DNA of 64,000 bases from Saccopteryx bilineata (Eukaryota > Chordata > Mammalia > Chiroptera > Emballonuridae). The stretch spans positions 102,660,074 through 102,724,073 of the forward strand of contig NC_089490.1 in the NCBI RefSeq assembly GCF_036850765.1, in the 5' to 3' direction. A program made the position numbers and the translations under genes. The notes beneath the pieces are model-generated. The model did not search any database. It was given only the letters and a program-made list of their open reading frames with translations, and was not told the DNA's origin. Numbering within the stretch: position 1 is the first letter of the stretch; each line of letters begins with the position of its first letter. Positions 33,800 through 44,807 of this stretch are shown here, in pieces.

Positions 33800-34096
33800 A
33801 AATAAATAAATCAGAAAAAACTAAGAACTATATGAATCCATACATAGATGGGACATAAAAATGAGACTCAGAGACATGGACAAGAGTGTGGTGGTTACAG
33901 GGTGGCGAGGGAGGAGAGGGAGGGGGTGGAGGGAGAGGAGGGGCACAGAAAACCAGATAGAAGGTGACAGAAGACTATGTGACTTTGGGTGGTGGGAATG
34001 CAACATAATCAAATGTCAGAATAACCTGGAGATGTTTTCTCTGAACCTATGTGCCCTGATTTATCAATGTAACCACATTAAAATTAATTAAAAAAA
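33800..34096 (+). repeat. LINE-1 3' end, sense
   Basis: The order GACTCAGAGACATGGACAAG, AGTGTGGTGGTTACAGGG, the G-rich segment and GACTTTGGGTGGTGGGAATG then an ATTAAAATTAATTAAAAAA tail parallels the copy at 23556-23775. Confidence 0.85.
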
Positions 34097-34796
34097 ACAG
34101 ATTAAGAAAAATAAGCTACTTTGGATTTAAAATTTTTGTTACTATGTTGTTACATCTTAATTAAGAATTCCTCCCTATGCTGCTACATTGTAAAGCATAC
34201 TTACATTTTGTTCCTATAGTGCTTAGGCCTAAGAATAGCTTCATCTATTAAAAAAAAAAAAAAAGCTTTCTCAGAGGGGCTGGCCATTCATAGGTTGTTT
34301 CTCAACTTCCCTCATCAGATATACAGCTTATAAGAAATAAGAGTTACTTCTCCATTCATCCATCTATCCATCTTATTTGTTTTATGCCAGGCTCTGTGGT
34401 GGGCATAATATTTTAAAGCAGTGTTGAATGTTTTGGTGCATAGTTTAATTCAGAAAAAATTAAAACGTTCGTAGATTCCATTTTGTTGTGTTGTTCAAAA
34501 TGAAAACAACTGATAGCTTTCTAGGAAAAAAAGCACCTATGTGTGGCAGTATAATGTAAGGGTATGTGAGTGTGTTCCTTGATGTTATTTCCCCCATCTC
34601 TTCATTCTCTTCCGTTGCTCCTCACCCCTGGTGGCAGCCAGGTGTCTTGATCTCCTTGGTTTCATCAGTCTTGTGTTGTCTAAAGTTTGTGGCTTGTGTT
34701 TTCTGTAAATCTGAGCTTCTGAGTGGGTGATGCTTTGTTGGTCAAATAAGTTTGTAAATATGAGATACATGTTTGCTCACTTATAGTTTACATTGG

Positions 34797-35360
34797 GTGT
34801 GGGGGACAGTTTGTAAGCAGGCAGGGTCGTTATAGCCTAAGGCTTCGTTTTAAGACTAAACCTTTCCCACTCTTTTGAGGAATCCCATTATGCCTCAGAT
34901 AAGTGACTTTGTATCAGACTTCTTTGTTTGTATGTTGGATTAAAGGTTTTGATTTCTATACTATAAAATGGGGCAGAGGAGCCCATGCTGGAGGAGAGCA
35001 GAGAAAGGCCACATGGAGGACAGGAGAAGCAGCCAAGATGGTGGAGTACTAAAGGAGAAGCCAGTTTGTGTAGAGTTTGTGCAGAGAGAAAGAGATGGGG
35101 AACAGAGGTGAATAAGGCTGGTGAGGCACAAACCTTTGATTCTAGGAAACTCAGATAAGTCAGTGGCTTTGGGAGCCCTGAATAGAAAGGGAAGTGTTTT
35201 CCCACTGTGTGTATTTCTTGCCCACTGGGTTCAAGCTAGGATTAAAGCTAATGACCCACCAGTTCTTGGCTCCATTGTTTCATTACTGTCTGTTTGAATC
35301 AAATGCGAACCTGCATGGCCCCGGGCGGCTGTGATGGTGGCCGTGGCTGCTGGCCTTACA
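34797..35360 (+). repeat. candidate solo retroviral LTR-type element
   Basis: The stretch starts TGTGGGGGACAG and ends near CCTTACA, has a TATA-like CTATAAAATGG at about 34961-34971, and a GC-rich end (CATGGCCCCGGGCGGCTGTG). TG..CA ends, length and TATA fit an ERV LTR, but I see no clean 4-6 bp target duplication, primer-binding site or coding remnant. An unknown unique sequence is the alternative. Confidence 0.4.
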
Positions 35361-35365
35361 TGTTG

Positions 35366-35500
35366 GGAGAGAAGGAGGAGGAGGAGATGAAGGGCAGGAG
35401 AGAGAGAAAGAAGAGAGAAGAGAGAGAGAGAGAAGAGAGGAGACTGGGGAGAGGTGTATAGGGGTAGGGGAGACAGAGAAAGAGAGAAGAGAGAGGAAGA
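35366..35500. repeat. polypurine tract (GGA/GA-rich)
   Basis: About 135 bases are almost wholly A and G on this strand, including AGGAGGAGGAGATGAAGG and GAGAGAAGAGAGAGAGAG. Confidence 0.95.
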
Positions 35501-37059
35501 AATCTCCTCAGATCAGTTTCCTTCCAGTGTGCCGCACCGCACAGTGGTACCATGACTGCTCGTGGGTGGGTGGAAAGGCAGGGAACGTCTGTGTCATGTG
35601 CCTGAGGAACTGCACCTGAGCCACCTGCCTGCAGCCCTGCCTGAGGCTCCCAGCCTCAGGCAGGAACAGATCCTGCGTGTTCAGGGAACCTTGGAGGCTC
35701 TGGGAAGGTGACAGTCTTAACTTTCTGTTTCTTTGTTGTATCCCCAGTCCCTTGAGCCAGAGTATGGATATTATAGCTGCTCAATACATTTTGTTAAGGA
35801 ATGAGTGAATGAATGAATTCCACTATAGACTTGCAAAGGGAAGAGCTCAGCAGTAGCCAGTGCAGCTTAGAGGGCTGAGTGAGCTCTTTAAATGCCCTGC
35901 TGTTTACAAAACCTCTGGAACCATTGTACAGCCCTGCATGTGTGAGGCAGAGGCGTAGGAGTGTCAGCAGTGACTGAAATTTAATTTTCCACCAGGCCAG
36001 TGGGTTGGGAGCATAGACAGCGACTTAACTTGATGTAAGGATGACAAAGCCATGGGGTAATTCTTACTCTTGAGTTTCTCTAGTTAGATTCATATTCTCT
36101 ACACGTAGTCTAAAGATTTGAATGCCTACTTTATGCTGTATTGTAATAACAAAATGAAAACTCTGTTTTTAATCACCAAAATGTTGAAATCTAGACACTT
36201 TGAGAAATAAACATTTTAAAATATATAATTCTGAAATTAGACTGAAAATTAGATGTTAAAACTTTGCAGTCTATGAAGCAGGTAAGTATTTGTGTGCATT
36301 TGTTATGTTAGCAAACCATTGACCAATATACCATTCAAACTTACACTGAACCTTTTAATTCTTGCTTTAAATTGTTACCAATGCCCAGCCCTTTGTAGAG
36401 ATTATTCCTCCCTCAACTTTGTGTCTCCCAGCCCTCCTGCTTTGTCCTTATCTTTTCTTTTCTTGGTTCTTAGTGTAATGCAAATACAGACTGTGGGGAC
36501 TTTTGAGTGTCGTTCATACCCTAGTGGACATTATTGTGTTATGGTCCATTAGATTCTAATGAAGGAAAGAGAGCAGAGTGTTTGAAATGAGAGCTGGGAG
36601 CTGGAAGGATTGTTGGATGGTTGTTGTCCTACAGTTTGACTCTTCGTGCTTACACTGGTGCCTACAGGACCATAGAGCTGGACCTCCACTGGTGGTGCTC
36701 TGTGCTTCCATGCTGAGGAGACTGAGCCATTTCTCAGTACCATCAGGGAGTCATTTTGTACCCAATTTCCTGAGCTCTGGTTTTCAGTTTTATTTTGAAT
36801 CTATATGGTCATGCTGTTTCAACAGGGAAGATGGGGGGGTGCAGGCATATATGGAATTAGTCATCTTGTCTGGTAACTCTGTGGTTGACCTTTTACCTGC
36901 AGTATTTCATTTGGTGTTAGATTATCTTTGTCTTGATTTGCACATTTATAAGAGGGAGCTAACTATAGGAAATCTAAGCAGAGCCCTCCGTGCAGTGCCT
37001 GACACATCGTAAACGCCGCTCACATGTTGGCTGCCTTCTGGTCTTCATCTCTCTCAACA
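35501..37059. other. unassigned intron, 1.6 kb
   Basis: No recognised repeat. A 144-codon open frame at 36578-37012 lacks any known domain, and I do not call it a gene. Confidence 0.5.
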
Positions 37060-37175
37060 ATTCTGGGAGGCAAATTGTATTATCTACACTTAAAATGTAA
37101 AGAAATTAAAGCTTCGGTTAAATAACCGAATCTAATAGCTAGGAAGTGGGAGGACTAGCATTTGAACCCAGGCTC
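37060..37175 (+). repeat. MIR SINE remnant
   Basis: Degenerate order: AACAATTCTGGGAGGC, TCTACACTTAAAATGTAAAG, and ATTTGAACCCAGGC. Confidence 0.55.
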
Positions 37176-37699
37176 ATGCTCCTTTCTGAAAAGGAAAAAT
37201 TAGTTCAGGAGACTTTGAGGATTTTAACACAGAAATATCACTGACCTTGTTTCGAGTCATGAAAAGGTAACTAAGGTTATTGAGCAAAGCTTGAGTCAGG
37301 CACACAGGTCTTCTCTAAATATCATCATTCCCAGAGTTGTGAGAGGTGCCTTTATTGTCTGCCCTGTTATGGAAATAATGAAGGTGTTTGTCAGAAACAG
37401 ACCGTCTCCGGAATGAGTTGATGGTCTTGACCCTGTCGTAGAGTGTACTGTGGGCACCCGTGCCATTGTCAGTGCTCTGTCTTACAGACAGCATCATTAT
37501 TGAGCCAAGAAATGCCAATGAAATAACTTTTTAAATGAACGCACATTTTTTTTTTAATCTCAAAATATTTCAAGTGAATTTTCGATGGCAGGAAAAATGC
37601 CGTTCTCAGATCTGTATCATGGAGGACTTCAGCTCTCTTACCGCCGTTTTTCTTAGGGGATATGTTAACATAACCGTTTAGTTGTTGCCATAACACACT

Positions 37700-37923
37700 C
37701 TAACAGAGGTTTCCAAACTTTTTACAGCAGGAGTACCAGTTGTCCCCCCACAATTATATTTTCACACATCATCTCCATATGTAGAAAACGGGGTGATCGG
37801 GGTGAAGTGGAAGGGGTAGAAGGTGGAGGGCTTTGCCTACTCAGTTTCATCTTTACCCCTCCATGGTTTCCTGAAGTTCCCAAAGGATTCTGGGGTTTCA
37901 GGGAACACACTTTGAAAACCATT
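37700..37923. mobile_element. possible old hAT-type element
   Basis: It starts near CAGAGGTTTCCAAACTTTTT and ends near ACTTTGAAAACCATTG, which in complement resembles the start. The flanking 8-bp sequences do not match. The assignment is weak. Confidence 0.35.
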
Positions 37924-38419
37924 GGCCTATTGAAAAGGAATAAAGCCAGCTAAGAAATGATTTATGTTTTTTTCACTTTATTTATTTTGAGTTTTCTAAA
38001 TTAGGCCCTCTTTTTTGTTTTTTTGTTTGTTTTGTTTTCTTATTGGAGAATCAGGCAGTCTCTGATTAGGGACATTATCAGATCCATTTGGACAGTAGTA
38101 AACATCTAGAGTCCTAGGCTTGCTAGGGTCACATAAATGCTAATTCGCATTTAATTTTTAAAATCCCAGCCTGAGGTGCTCAAAGCTGTGCTGAGTCTGT
38201 GTATTTCCCTGATTTTTAAAAAGCACTTAGTTTGATCTACTTGTTAAATTTTAAAATGTGTCAGTTCTGTCGTGCTACAGATGTAAAGTCTGGCGTTATT
38301 TAGAACTGTGAAAAGATCATTGTTAGGTGGTTAAATGACTTTTTGTTCTGGAAAGCCTAACATGATTTAAGAATAGTAGAATGCTTTTCAATAAAAGAAA
38401 AAAAAAAAGAAGCTGGTTA

Positions 38420-38550
38420 GAAAGAGCTTGGATTTGGGAGTCAGAACTGGGTTAGAACCCATCTCTGTCGCTGGCTGTGCAACCGATACTTAGCACCTCT
38501 GGACCTAACTACTTTCTCATAATACCTGTCTCATCAGGTGTTCTGAGGTC
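38420..38550 (-). repeat. MIRb-like SINE
   Basis: GATTTGGGAGTCAGAACTGG, GGTTAGAACCCATCTCTGTC and CTCATAATACCTGTCTCATC are in MIR order. Shorter than full length. Confidence 0.65.
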
Positions 38551-39296
38551 CTAGGAAAGGAGAAAACAGCCCTGCCAATTCCTAACGGGCAGTAATTCCC
38601 ATAAACTGTGGTCCATTCTCACTTCCTTTAAATTTAATCTTTGCGCCTAAGAGGGAGATTCTTTTAAATAATCTCACTAAGACTATTAGAAAGGAAAAGA
38701 GAACAATTTATATAATCTTATAACTAGTTTTTATTTCTTTTAAAATGGACACTGAGTGCCTCTTACTTGCTAGCAACTTTGGAGCTACCTTGGGGCCTTC
38801 ACCTAAAAGGGTCCCTGGACGAAAAGATGAACTTGTTATAACACAGTCAGATAGTTGTTCAGATTGAGATATAAACAATCTTTTTTTTTTTTTTCATTCT
38901 AAATTATTCCTGAAGGTGTCCTTCCCCCTCCCACATTTTCTAATGAGGCTTTGAGGTCAATGTGCAATGCCTTCAGATTTCTGAGTATCAGATGTAATAA
39001 TGCAGAACTCAGGACAAAAATAGTATAATGAATTGGCACCCTGGAGAACAAATATAGACACGTAGATTATGCTCCTCAGCCCTCGCATGTCTTCAGTGAC
39101 CTATAATTTCACTTTATTTTCTCTGCATCAGAAAATACTGTGCTCAGAGCATTCCTGTCCTGTCATACCAAGGTGGGGTTATGCTGCTGCGTTTGGAAAT
39201 ACAGAATTAACGACAAGAGCAGTGAGTCGAAGTATTTGATTTTTATTTTTGTATTTATTTCTTATTCTCTTGTGATCTATTTCTAAAACATAATTA

Positions 39297-39325
39297 CTGT
39301 TTGTTTGTTTGTTTGTTTGTTTATT
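39297..39325. repeat. (TTTG)n microsatellite
   Basis: About seven TTTG units stand in a row. Confidence 0.9.
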
Positions 39326-39384
39326 TTCATTACTTTTATACCATGGTTTCTTCTTCCTGGCCCTGTGATTTCTTTGGGATAGTA

Positions 39385-39512
39385 GAGGGTGGGGCAAAAG
39401 TAGCTTTATAGTTGTGAGTACAGGAAACAGAGTATATTGTTATATTATTATATATTAATTATTGTATTATTTTTCATACAAACAACTGGAAACCTACTTC
39501 TGCCCAGCCTGG
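39385..39512. mobile_element. mariner-type miniature element
   Basis: It opens GAGGGTGGGGCAAAAGTAGC and closes ACCTACTTCTGCCCAGCC, inverted repeats typical of a mariner family seen in bats and cattle. TA lies on both sides (39383-39384 and 39513-39514). The 128-bp body has no transposase. Confidence 0.85.
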
Positions 39513-39576
39513 TAAATTTCTTTGCCATGCTGAATTTTCCCCACCCCTCATAAATTTCTTTGCCATGCTGAATTTG
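39513..39576. repeat. tandem duplication, 25-bp match at 38-bp spacing
   Basis: TAAATTTCTTTGCCATGCTG begins at 39513 and again at 39551. The first copy starts exactly at the TA flanking the mariner element. Confidence 0.85.
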
Positions 39577-40662
39577 GTGAATTACCCAGACTCTCTTGCT
39601 GATTTTTGGTCTTCCCAAACAGTCTGAGTTTCTTGCCCCTTGGTCAGTTGTTATACCCATGTTCCTGATCTTTGGTTTCCAGGTCTTTTTAAGCTAAGTG
39701 CCTGCTTTTTGCAAAACAGAATCATTTAGTATCTCCCTTGCTTTCCCCAGTGCATGGTGTCTACCTGCTCTGACCATCTTAGCTGCTCAGTTCTGTTCAC
39801 ACAGCTCTTCCTGAATCCGAATGCAGCACGGGTCCAGTGTGTGGGTTGCATGAATTTTTGCATTCTGTCTCTCCTTCTAGTCATTCTTAATCGACTCCCC
39901 AGAACATCTGGCTCCCTTTCTTATTTAATGAAGCTAATAGCAGAATTGTTCCAGGCAGGTACTTACTAAATGTATTTTTATTTCATAAAACTTGACAAGT
40001 GACTGTATTTGGATGAGGAGTACGTTTGTGACATCCATACCCAAGGATAGAGAGACCGCATCCCCACCTTGGCTGGACAGTGGGCCTGGGGGGACAAGGG
40101 CCGTGCCTGTCATGGCCAGTACTTGAGCACCATTTTCTAGCACAGCACAGTGTCTGGCCATGGTAAGCATGTGATAAGTACTTGTTGAATAAATAGACTG
40201 TAAAAAATTGATTAACTTCCAAAGTTGTTTTTTTTTTAAAGAAAATAATGTAAGCATGTAAGTTTGCATCAAAGGATATTATATTTCTTTCTAAAATTTA
40301 CCATGTATAAAAGCTGATAGATCCATAACACTGGTGAAGTGTTGATGAAGGGCACTGTGTCTTCTGTCTGTGGAATGTTTCTATATTCTGCAGTCTTCTT
40401 TCTGAGCCTGTATAAGCTGAGCATCTTCTGATCTCTGCTAAAGCTCTTGAGAGCCTGGCAGGTAAATAATGGTGTCTTAAAACCCCTTGTTCTTGGATAA
40501 TCAGATTGCTATGACATCCCGATGTCTCTTGAGCACTCAGGTGGCATCAGCTCCATGATGACTTTCTGAAGTGTTTCTGCTAGTTAGCAATAAAGCTTCT
40601 TCCCCCTTTCCCAAGTTAACTGGCCCCTCTTGAATCGAGTCGTTGGGGCTGTAATATAGGGC

Positions 40663-40870
40663 AGAATGTCTCAGTCTTAGCACTGTTGACATTTTGGGCT
40701 GGATCACTCTTTGCTGTAAGGGCTACTCTGTGCATTGTAGGATGTTTGGCAGCACCGCAGGCCTCTGAGTCTACCCAATGGATACTACTAGCACTGCCCA
40801 TGATGATCAAAACGTATCTAGACAGTGCCGATGTCTCCAGGGGGACAGTTTGGTCCAGTTGAGAACCACA
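40663..40870 (-). mobile_element. MER5A-type hAT-Charlie element, antisense
   Basis: The stretch AGCACTGTTGACATTTTGGG, GGATGTTTGGCAGCACCGC, CAGTTGAGAACCAC carries the MER5A order in complement. It is a classic old mammalian element. Confidence 0.85.
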
Positions 40871-41099
40871 GATGTAGAGAGCTTTATTGAAGTGATTGTG
40901 GTATCACCAGTAAGTGATACCAGCAAAAGATGACCTGGTAATCATCTATCTTTGGAAAAAGCAAAGGGAGTTCTCAAGGATGGATGCATGGACACACAGT
41001 TCTCCCCAGTCTGAGCCAACCACTGGGACATGGCTTTCAGTGTCCTCTTTAGCTTCTCCCTTTCTCCCACATCCCAATCTATCCCTCTGAACAACCATT

Positions 41100-41290
41100 C
41101 TATATTTTTTTTAGATTTTATTTATTATTTTATTTAAGTGTAGTTGTTATATAGTATTGTTGTAGTTTCAGGTATACAGTATAATGACTCATCATTTATA
41201 TACCTTACACTGTGATCACCTCACTATGTCTAGTAATCATCTGTCCCTGTGCATAGTTAATACAATACTATGGACTATATTTCTCCTTTG
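41100..41290 (-). repeat. old LINE-1 3' fragment, antisense
   Basis: Markers are GTTGTAGTTTCAGGTATACA, ACTCATCATTTATATACC, and CACTGTGATCACCTCACTAT. In complement this is the L1 tail seen at 12220-12362. Confidence 0.7.
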
Positions 41291-41299
41291 CCTTCTTTT

Positions 41300-41471
41300 T
41301 TAAAATTTTTATTTTTATTTATTTAATTTAGAGAGAAAGGAAGGAGAAAGAGAAAGACAGACAGAGACTGAAACATTAATCTGTTTCTCTATGTGCCCTG
41401 ACCAGGAATCAAACCAGCAACCTTTGCATATTGGGATAAAACTGTAACCAACGGAGCTATCCAACCAGGTC
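41300..41471 (-). repeat. Ves-type tRNA SINE, antisense
   Basis: In complement it has a head around ACCTGGTTGGATAGCTCCGT, a B-box-like segment GGTTTGATTCCTGGTCAGGG, then a TC-rich tract (here GA-rich). It is shorter and more diverged than type A. Confidence 0.8.
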
Positions 41472-41949
41472 TACTCTGCCTTCTTGTATTGATAAGGCTA
41501 AAACACTAAGGTCTAGGGTCTAAAATAGACAAACCAACATTTTTTGTGGATCTGCTATGTGGCAGCCACCTGCTAATATGTAACCCTCTCTGCCACTCCA
41601 AGAGAGAAGTTTTTTGTATACTGTCTCACCAAGGGGAAAACAGGAGCACAAATTTTCACGGCTAAGTGATGGAGTTGGGCATAGTACATAGGTCTTCTGA
41701 CTTTGGTAAAGTAATATTTCATCCTCTTGTTCAAATCTAACCAATATCTATTTGAAAATTTAATCAGTATCGTCTTGAAACTATGGAGCTCCTGGTTTGT
41801 GAATAAGAATTGTGTTAGGAGAAATGTATATATAGAAATGTATAGCCATAGAATGTTGGAGGAAAGTCCAATGTCAGACATCATTAGACAGTGGCTACTC
41901 TGAGGTCAGCATTCTCTTTTTCAAAAACTAGTGCTGAGGGCATTCCAGG

Positions 41950-42165
41950 ACCTCTGCACACCAGTCAAGACAGACCAAGTCCCTGCCCTTATGGAACCTA
42001 TATTCTAATAGGATAAATATCTAGTACATAAGTACACAAACGAATAAACAGTATAATTACAGGTTGTGAAAAGTGCTGTGAAGAAAATGAGCAATGAGAT
42101 GGACAGTACCTGGGTGAGGGGGTGTTTTCTTTACATAAGGTAGTCAGGGAAATGGTCTTTCATCT
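41950..42165 (-). repeat. L2 3' remnant, antisense
   Basis: TCCCTGCCCTTATGGAACCT, AATAAACAGTATAATTACAG and GAAAAGTGCTGTGAAG match the L2 3' part backwards. Confidence 0.6.
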
Positions 42166-42400
42166 TGCCACAACACCCAAGATACAGCACTTAGTACCTG
42201 TCCTTGATTACCTGGCACAGAAGAGGTGTTCTTAAACCTTCATTGTATAAAAAGACCATGGTGTTTTTTTTCTGTAAAAACATCATAATGTGTTTTTAAT
42301 TTTTTTAGCCTCAGGGTCTAAAAACCTGTAGTAAGTGTATTAGTTTCCTTCTGCTGCTGCAACAAATCCAAACTTAGTGACTTAAAGCAACACACACTGG

Positions 42401-42625
42401 CCCCGGGCCGGTTAGCTCAGTTGGTGAGAACGTCATCCCGAAACAGCGAGGTGGGAGTTCCAAATCCCCAGTGGGACACATACGGGAGGAAGCCAGCAAA
42501 TGCCAACTAAGTGGAACAACAAATGAATGCTTCTCTCCCTCTTTCCCTCTCTCCTTCTCTCTTTCCCTCTCTCTTCCTTCCTCTCCTTGCCTCTCTAAAA
42601 TCAATCAATAAACAAACTTTTTATT
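42401..42625 (+). repeat. Ves-type SINE, sense
   Basis: Head GGGCCGGTTAGCTCAGTTGG with a tRNA-like A box, a GTGGGAGTTCCAAATCCCC B-box-like part, a long TC-rich tract and AAAATCAATCAATAAACA tail. Confidence 0.85.
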
Positions 42626-42641
42626 AATTTATAATAAAGTG

Positions 42642-42810
42642 CCCTGGCTAGATAGCTTGGTTGGTTAGCACTATCCTGAACCACAGAGGCTGCCGGTTCG
42701 GTCCCCAGTCAGGACACATACAGGTAGATGTTCCTGTCTCTCTCTCTCGTTTGTTCTTTCCCTTCCTCTTTCTAAAATCAATAAAATAAACATTAAAAAA
42801 AATTTTTTTA
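42642..42810 (+). repeat. Ves-type SINE, sense
   Basis: GCCCTGGCTAGATAGCTTGG head, GGTTCGGTCCCCAGTCAGG B-box part, TC-rich tract and AAAATCAATAAAATAAACAT tail. It follows the neighbouring SINE by about 15 bases. Confidence 0.85.
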
Positions 42811-42943
42811 AAGGAGCACAAGGTGTCAGCAAGGCTGTGTGCCTTCTGGAGGTTCTTGAGAAGGACCTGCTTTCTTGCCTGGTCTGTCTCCTAGGGGCCA
42901 CCCGCATCCCTGGCTCAAGGCCCTGTCCTCTCCTGACAAAGCC

Positions 42944-43181
42944 AGCAGCACAGCCTCTGCCAGTCCCTCTCTGACCTGACCCTGTGCCTCCCTGTGAGCA
43001 GCACAGCATCCTCCAGTCCCTCTCTGACCTGACCCTGCTGCCTCCCTGTGAGCAGCACAGCCTCTGCCAGTCCCTCTCTGGTCTGACCCAGCAGCACAGC
43101 ATCTGCCAGTCCCTCTCTGGTCTGACCCAGCAGCACAGCGTCTGCCAGTCCCTCTCTGACCTGACCCTGCTGCCTCCCTGC
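42944..43181. repeat. minisatellite, five units of 39-54 bp
   Basis: Units start AGCAGCACAGC at 42944, 42997, 43051, 43090 and 43129. Each has a 39-bp core (ending CTGACCC); units 1, 2 and 5 add a 13-15 bp tail (TGCTGCCTCCCTGTG), units 3 and 4 lack it. The antisense reading gives repeated RSERDWQ-type peptides that look like a protein but are the repeat itself. Confidence 0.92.
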
Positions 43182-43345
43182 GTTCGCTTTGGCCCACCCA
43201 CATGATCCTGGATAACCTTCCATTTTAAGAGTCTTGACTTAATCACATCTACTTACAGTCCCTTCTGCTATATAAAGTCACATATTCTCACATTCCAGGA
43301 AGTAGGTCACTTTTGGGGGCCATGATTCAGTCTGTCGCAGTAAAT

Positions 43346-44539
43346 AATAAATGTTCATTTTATTTCCACACTCACTTTATTTTATAGATGAAAAATTTGA
43401 AGTTAAATGAGTTGCCTAAAATCACTTGGATACTTGAATACAGCTTTCTGGTCACCCTATCTAAATATATCATCTTTATTCTCTCTTTAGCCAAACTCTG
43501 TTCTTTTCTTTATAACACTCCACATTTCTTTGATTATTTGTTTCTCTTCCTAATTACTACAAGGGCAAGAAAGTGTATCACTTTTATTTAACAAGGTACA
43601 GCCGTCACATAGTGTCCCTGAGTCTAACAGTTTTTTGAATGAATGGTCCTTTGAATGTTTGTGTATATAGAACCCAATATCCTACAAATTATTCTGTGCA
43701 GTGGCTTCTGACAGGTTAAAAATCCTTCACCATATTTAAAACATCAGAGTAAAAAGTGAACTGCAGTATTGTTATCATTCGAGTTGATGAAGAAGGAACC
43801 GATCCTTGGCACTGTATTGTCTCATGCACTAACGCTAGACTTTGTTTCTGGTGTGCTGCAAGGCTCTGCATCTGAGCACGGTATTCTGTGTTTGGAACTC
43901 TGGTATACAGTGCTTTGTGTATTGACATGTTAGCATCAACAATCTTTTGGGGAAGCTTCTGAATGGCTCACTTCATGATTTCAATCCACAATTAGAGGAG
44001 AAGAGAGGCAGAAATTCTAACTGCATGTTTTATCACAGCATCAGACCTTAAAGAAGTAACAAAGGAGGAAGAAAAATCATAGTTCTTACTGAACTATGCA
44101 AGTGGTACATTTATGGGTTGACTTAGCAAGTTGCATGGCACTTAAATGAAAAAAAATTAAGTATAGGTCATCTCCAGCATATGAATGAGTTCTTAGAAGC
44201 CTTAGATAGCAGTAGCTTATGCTAAAGTACCTTAATGAAGTGAAGGAAAGCTAAACATAACACCTTCTCTTATCATGGAAGGCAAGTTATGTTTACATTA
44301 TGAAGGTGCTTTACTTTGCTTCACGTTTTCTTTAATTTCACCTAATGAAAGATACTGTTTAGGCAACTTGTTTTACCTCTGACAGCCTTTTCTCTTAAGA
44401 AATGAACACCTTTCACTCAGGGTATTACTGAAACAATGAAAAAAAAAATGAAGTCAAAGAGAGAGGTCTTCTCTTTTATTGTTGCTTCTAAGCTCCTGGA
44501 TTCTTCACTCCAGCTGTAATATATTTACTTTGGTTCTAG
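43346..44539. other. unassigned intron before exon 3
   Basis: No element recognised in this 1.2 kb. It ends in the pyrimidine-rich acceptor of exon 3. Confidence 0.5.
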
Positions 44540-44676
44540 TGGCCAAGGATGTCAATATTCTTTTTGATGAATTAGAAGCTGTCAACAGTCCTTGCAAAGA
44601 TGACGATTCTCTCCTTCACCCTGGGAACCTGACCAGCACTTCAGATGAGGCAAGCAGATTGGAAGCAGGGGGAGAG
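44540..44676 (+). CDS. ANO4: ANO4 coding exon 3 (residues 54-99)
   Basis: The 137-base exon has acceptor TTCTAG (44539) and donor GTAAGA (44677). It reads from M54 (codon split A|TG) through MAKDVNILFDELEAVNSPCK and DDDSLLHPGNLTSTS to the closing EAGGE. This matches human ANO4 as I recall it with two conservative changes (S to N after EAV, D to E after TSTSD). The segment is acidic and low in complexity, typical of the disordered cytoplasmic N-terminus. The intron before is phase 1 and the one after is phase 0, so skipping this exon alone would shift the frame. M54 begins within the joined A|TG but is not known to be used as a start. Confidence 0.97.
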
Positions 44677-44807
44677 GTAAGAGTGTGTGGCTCCTTCACG
44701 AGCACAATTCTTGATGCACATGAGAACCTGTCCCACATATTCGCAGGGCCGTTTAATGGTATCATCTCACTGAACTGTATGCTCCTGGAAAACAAGGGGC
44801 AGGTCTT

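Larger units (their letters stand above)
42338..43346 (-). repeat. MLT1-like LTR, antisense, split by two SINEs and carrying a minisatellite
   Basis: The outer pieces are AGTTTCCTTCTGCTGCTGC (42341 on) and AAGCTGTGTGCCTTCTGG-like sequence near 42830 through to CCATGATTCAGTCTGTCGCAG (43321-43341). Between them sit SINEs at about 42401-42625 and 42642-42810, and a minisatellite at 42944-43181. Order and orientation match an old MaLR-type LTR; the subfamily is not fixed. Confidence 0.6.
30725..44539 (+). other. ANO4: ANO4 intron, 13.8 kb
   Basis: This intron runs from donor GTAAGT at 30725 to acceptor TTGGTTCTAG at 44539, in phase 1. Its content is mostly repeats: two sense B-type SINEs at 32.1 and 33.3 kb, a LINE-1 3' end at 33.8 kb, a candidate LTR and purine tract at 34.8-35.5 kb, MIRs, a mariner element at 39.4 kb, MER5A at 40.7 kb, antisense LINE-1 and Ves-type SINE at 41.1-41.5 kb, and an LTR carrying two SINEs and a minisatellite at 42.3-43.3 kb. 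Confidence 0.9.

Noticed and set aside
36578..37012. 144-codon open frame
   Set aside because: No recognised domain, no splice sites that fit ANO4 frame, composition typical of chance.
42671..43246. 191-codon antisense open frame with repeated RSERDWQ peptides
   Set aside because: It is the minisatellite and flanking SINE/LTR read backwards; periodic frames are expected from a repeat and no splice or start context supports it.
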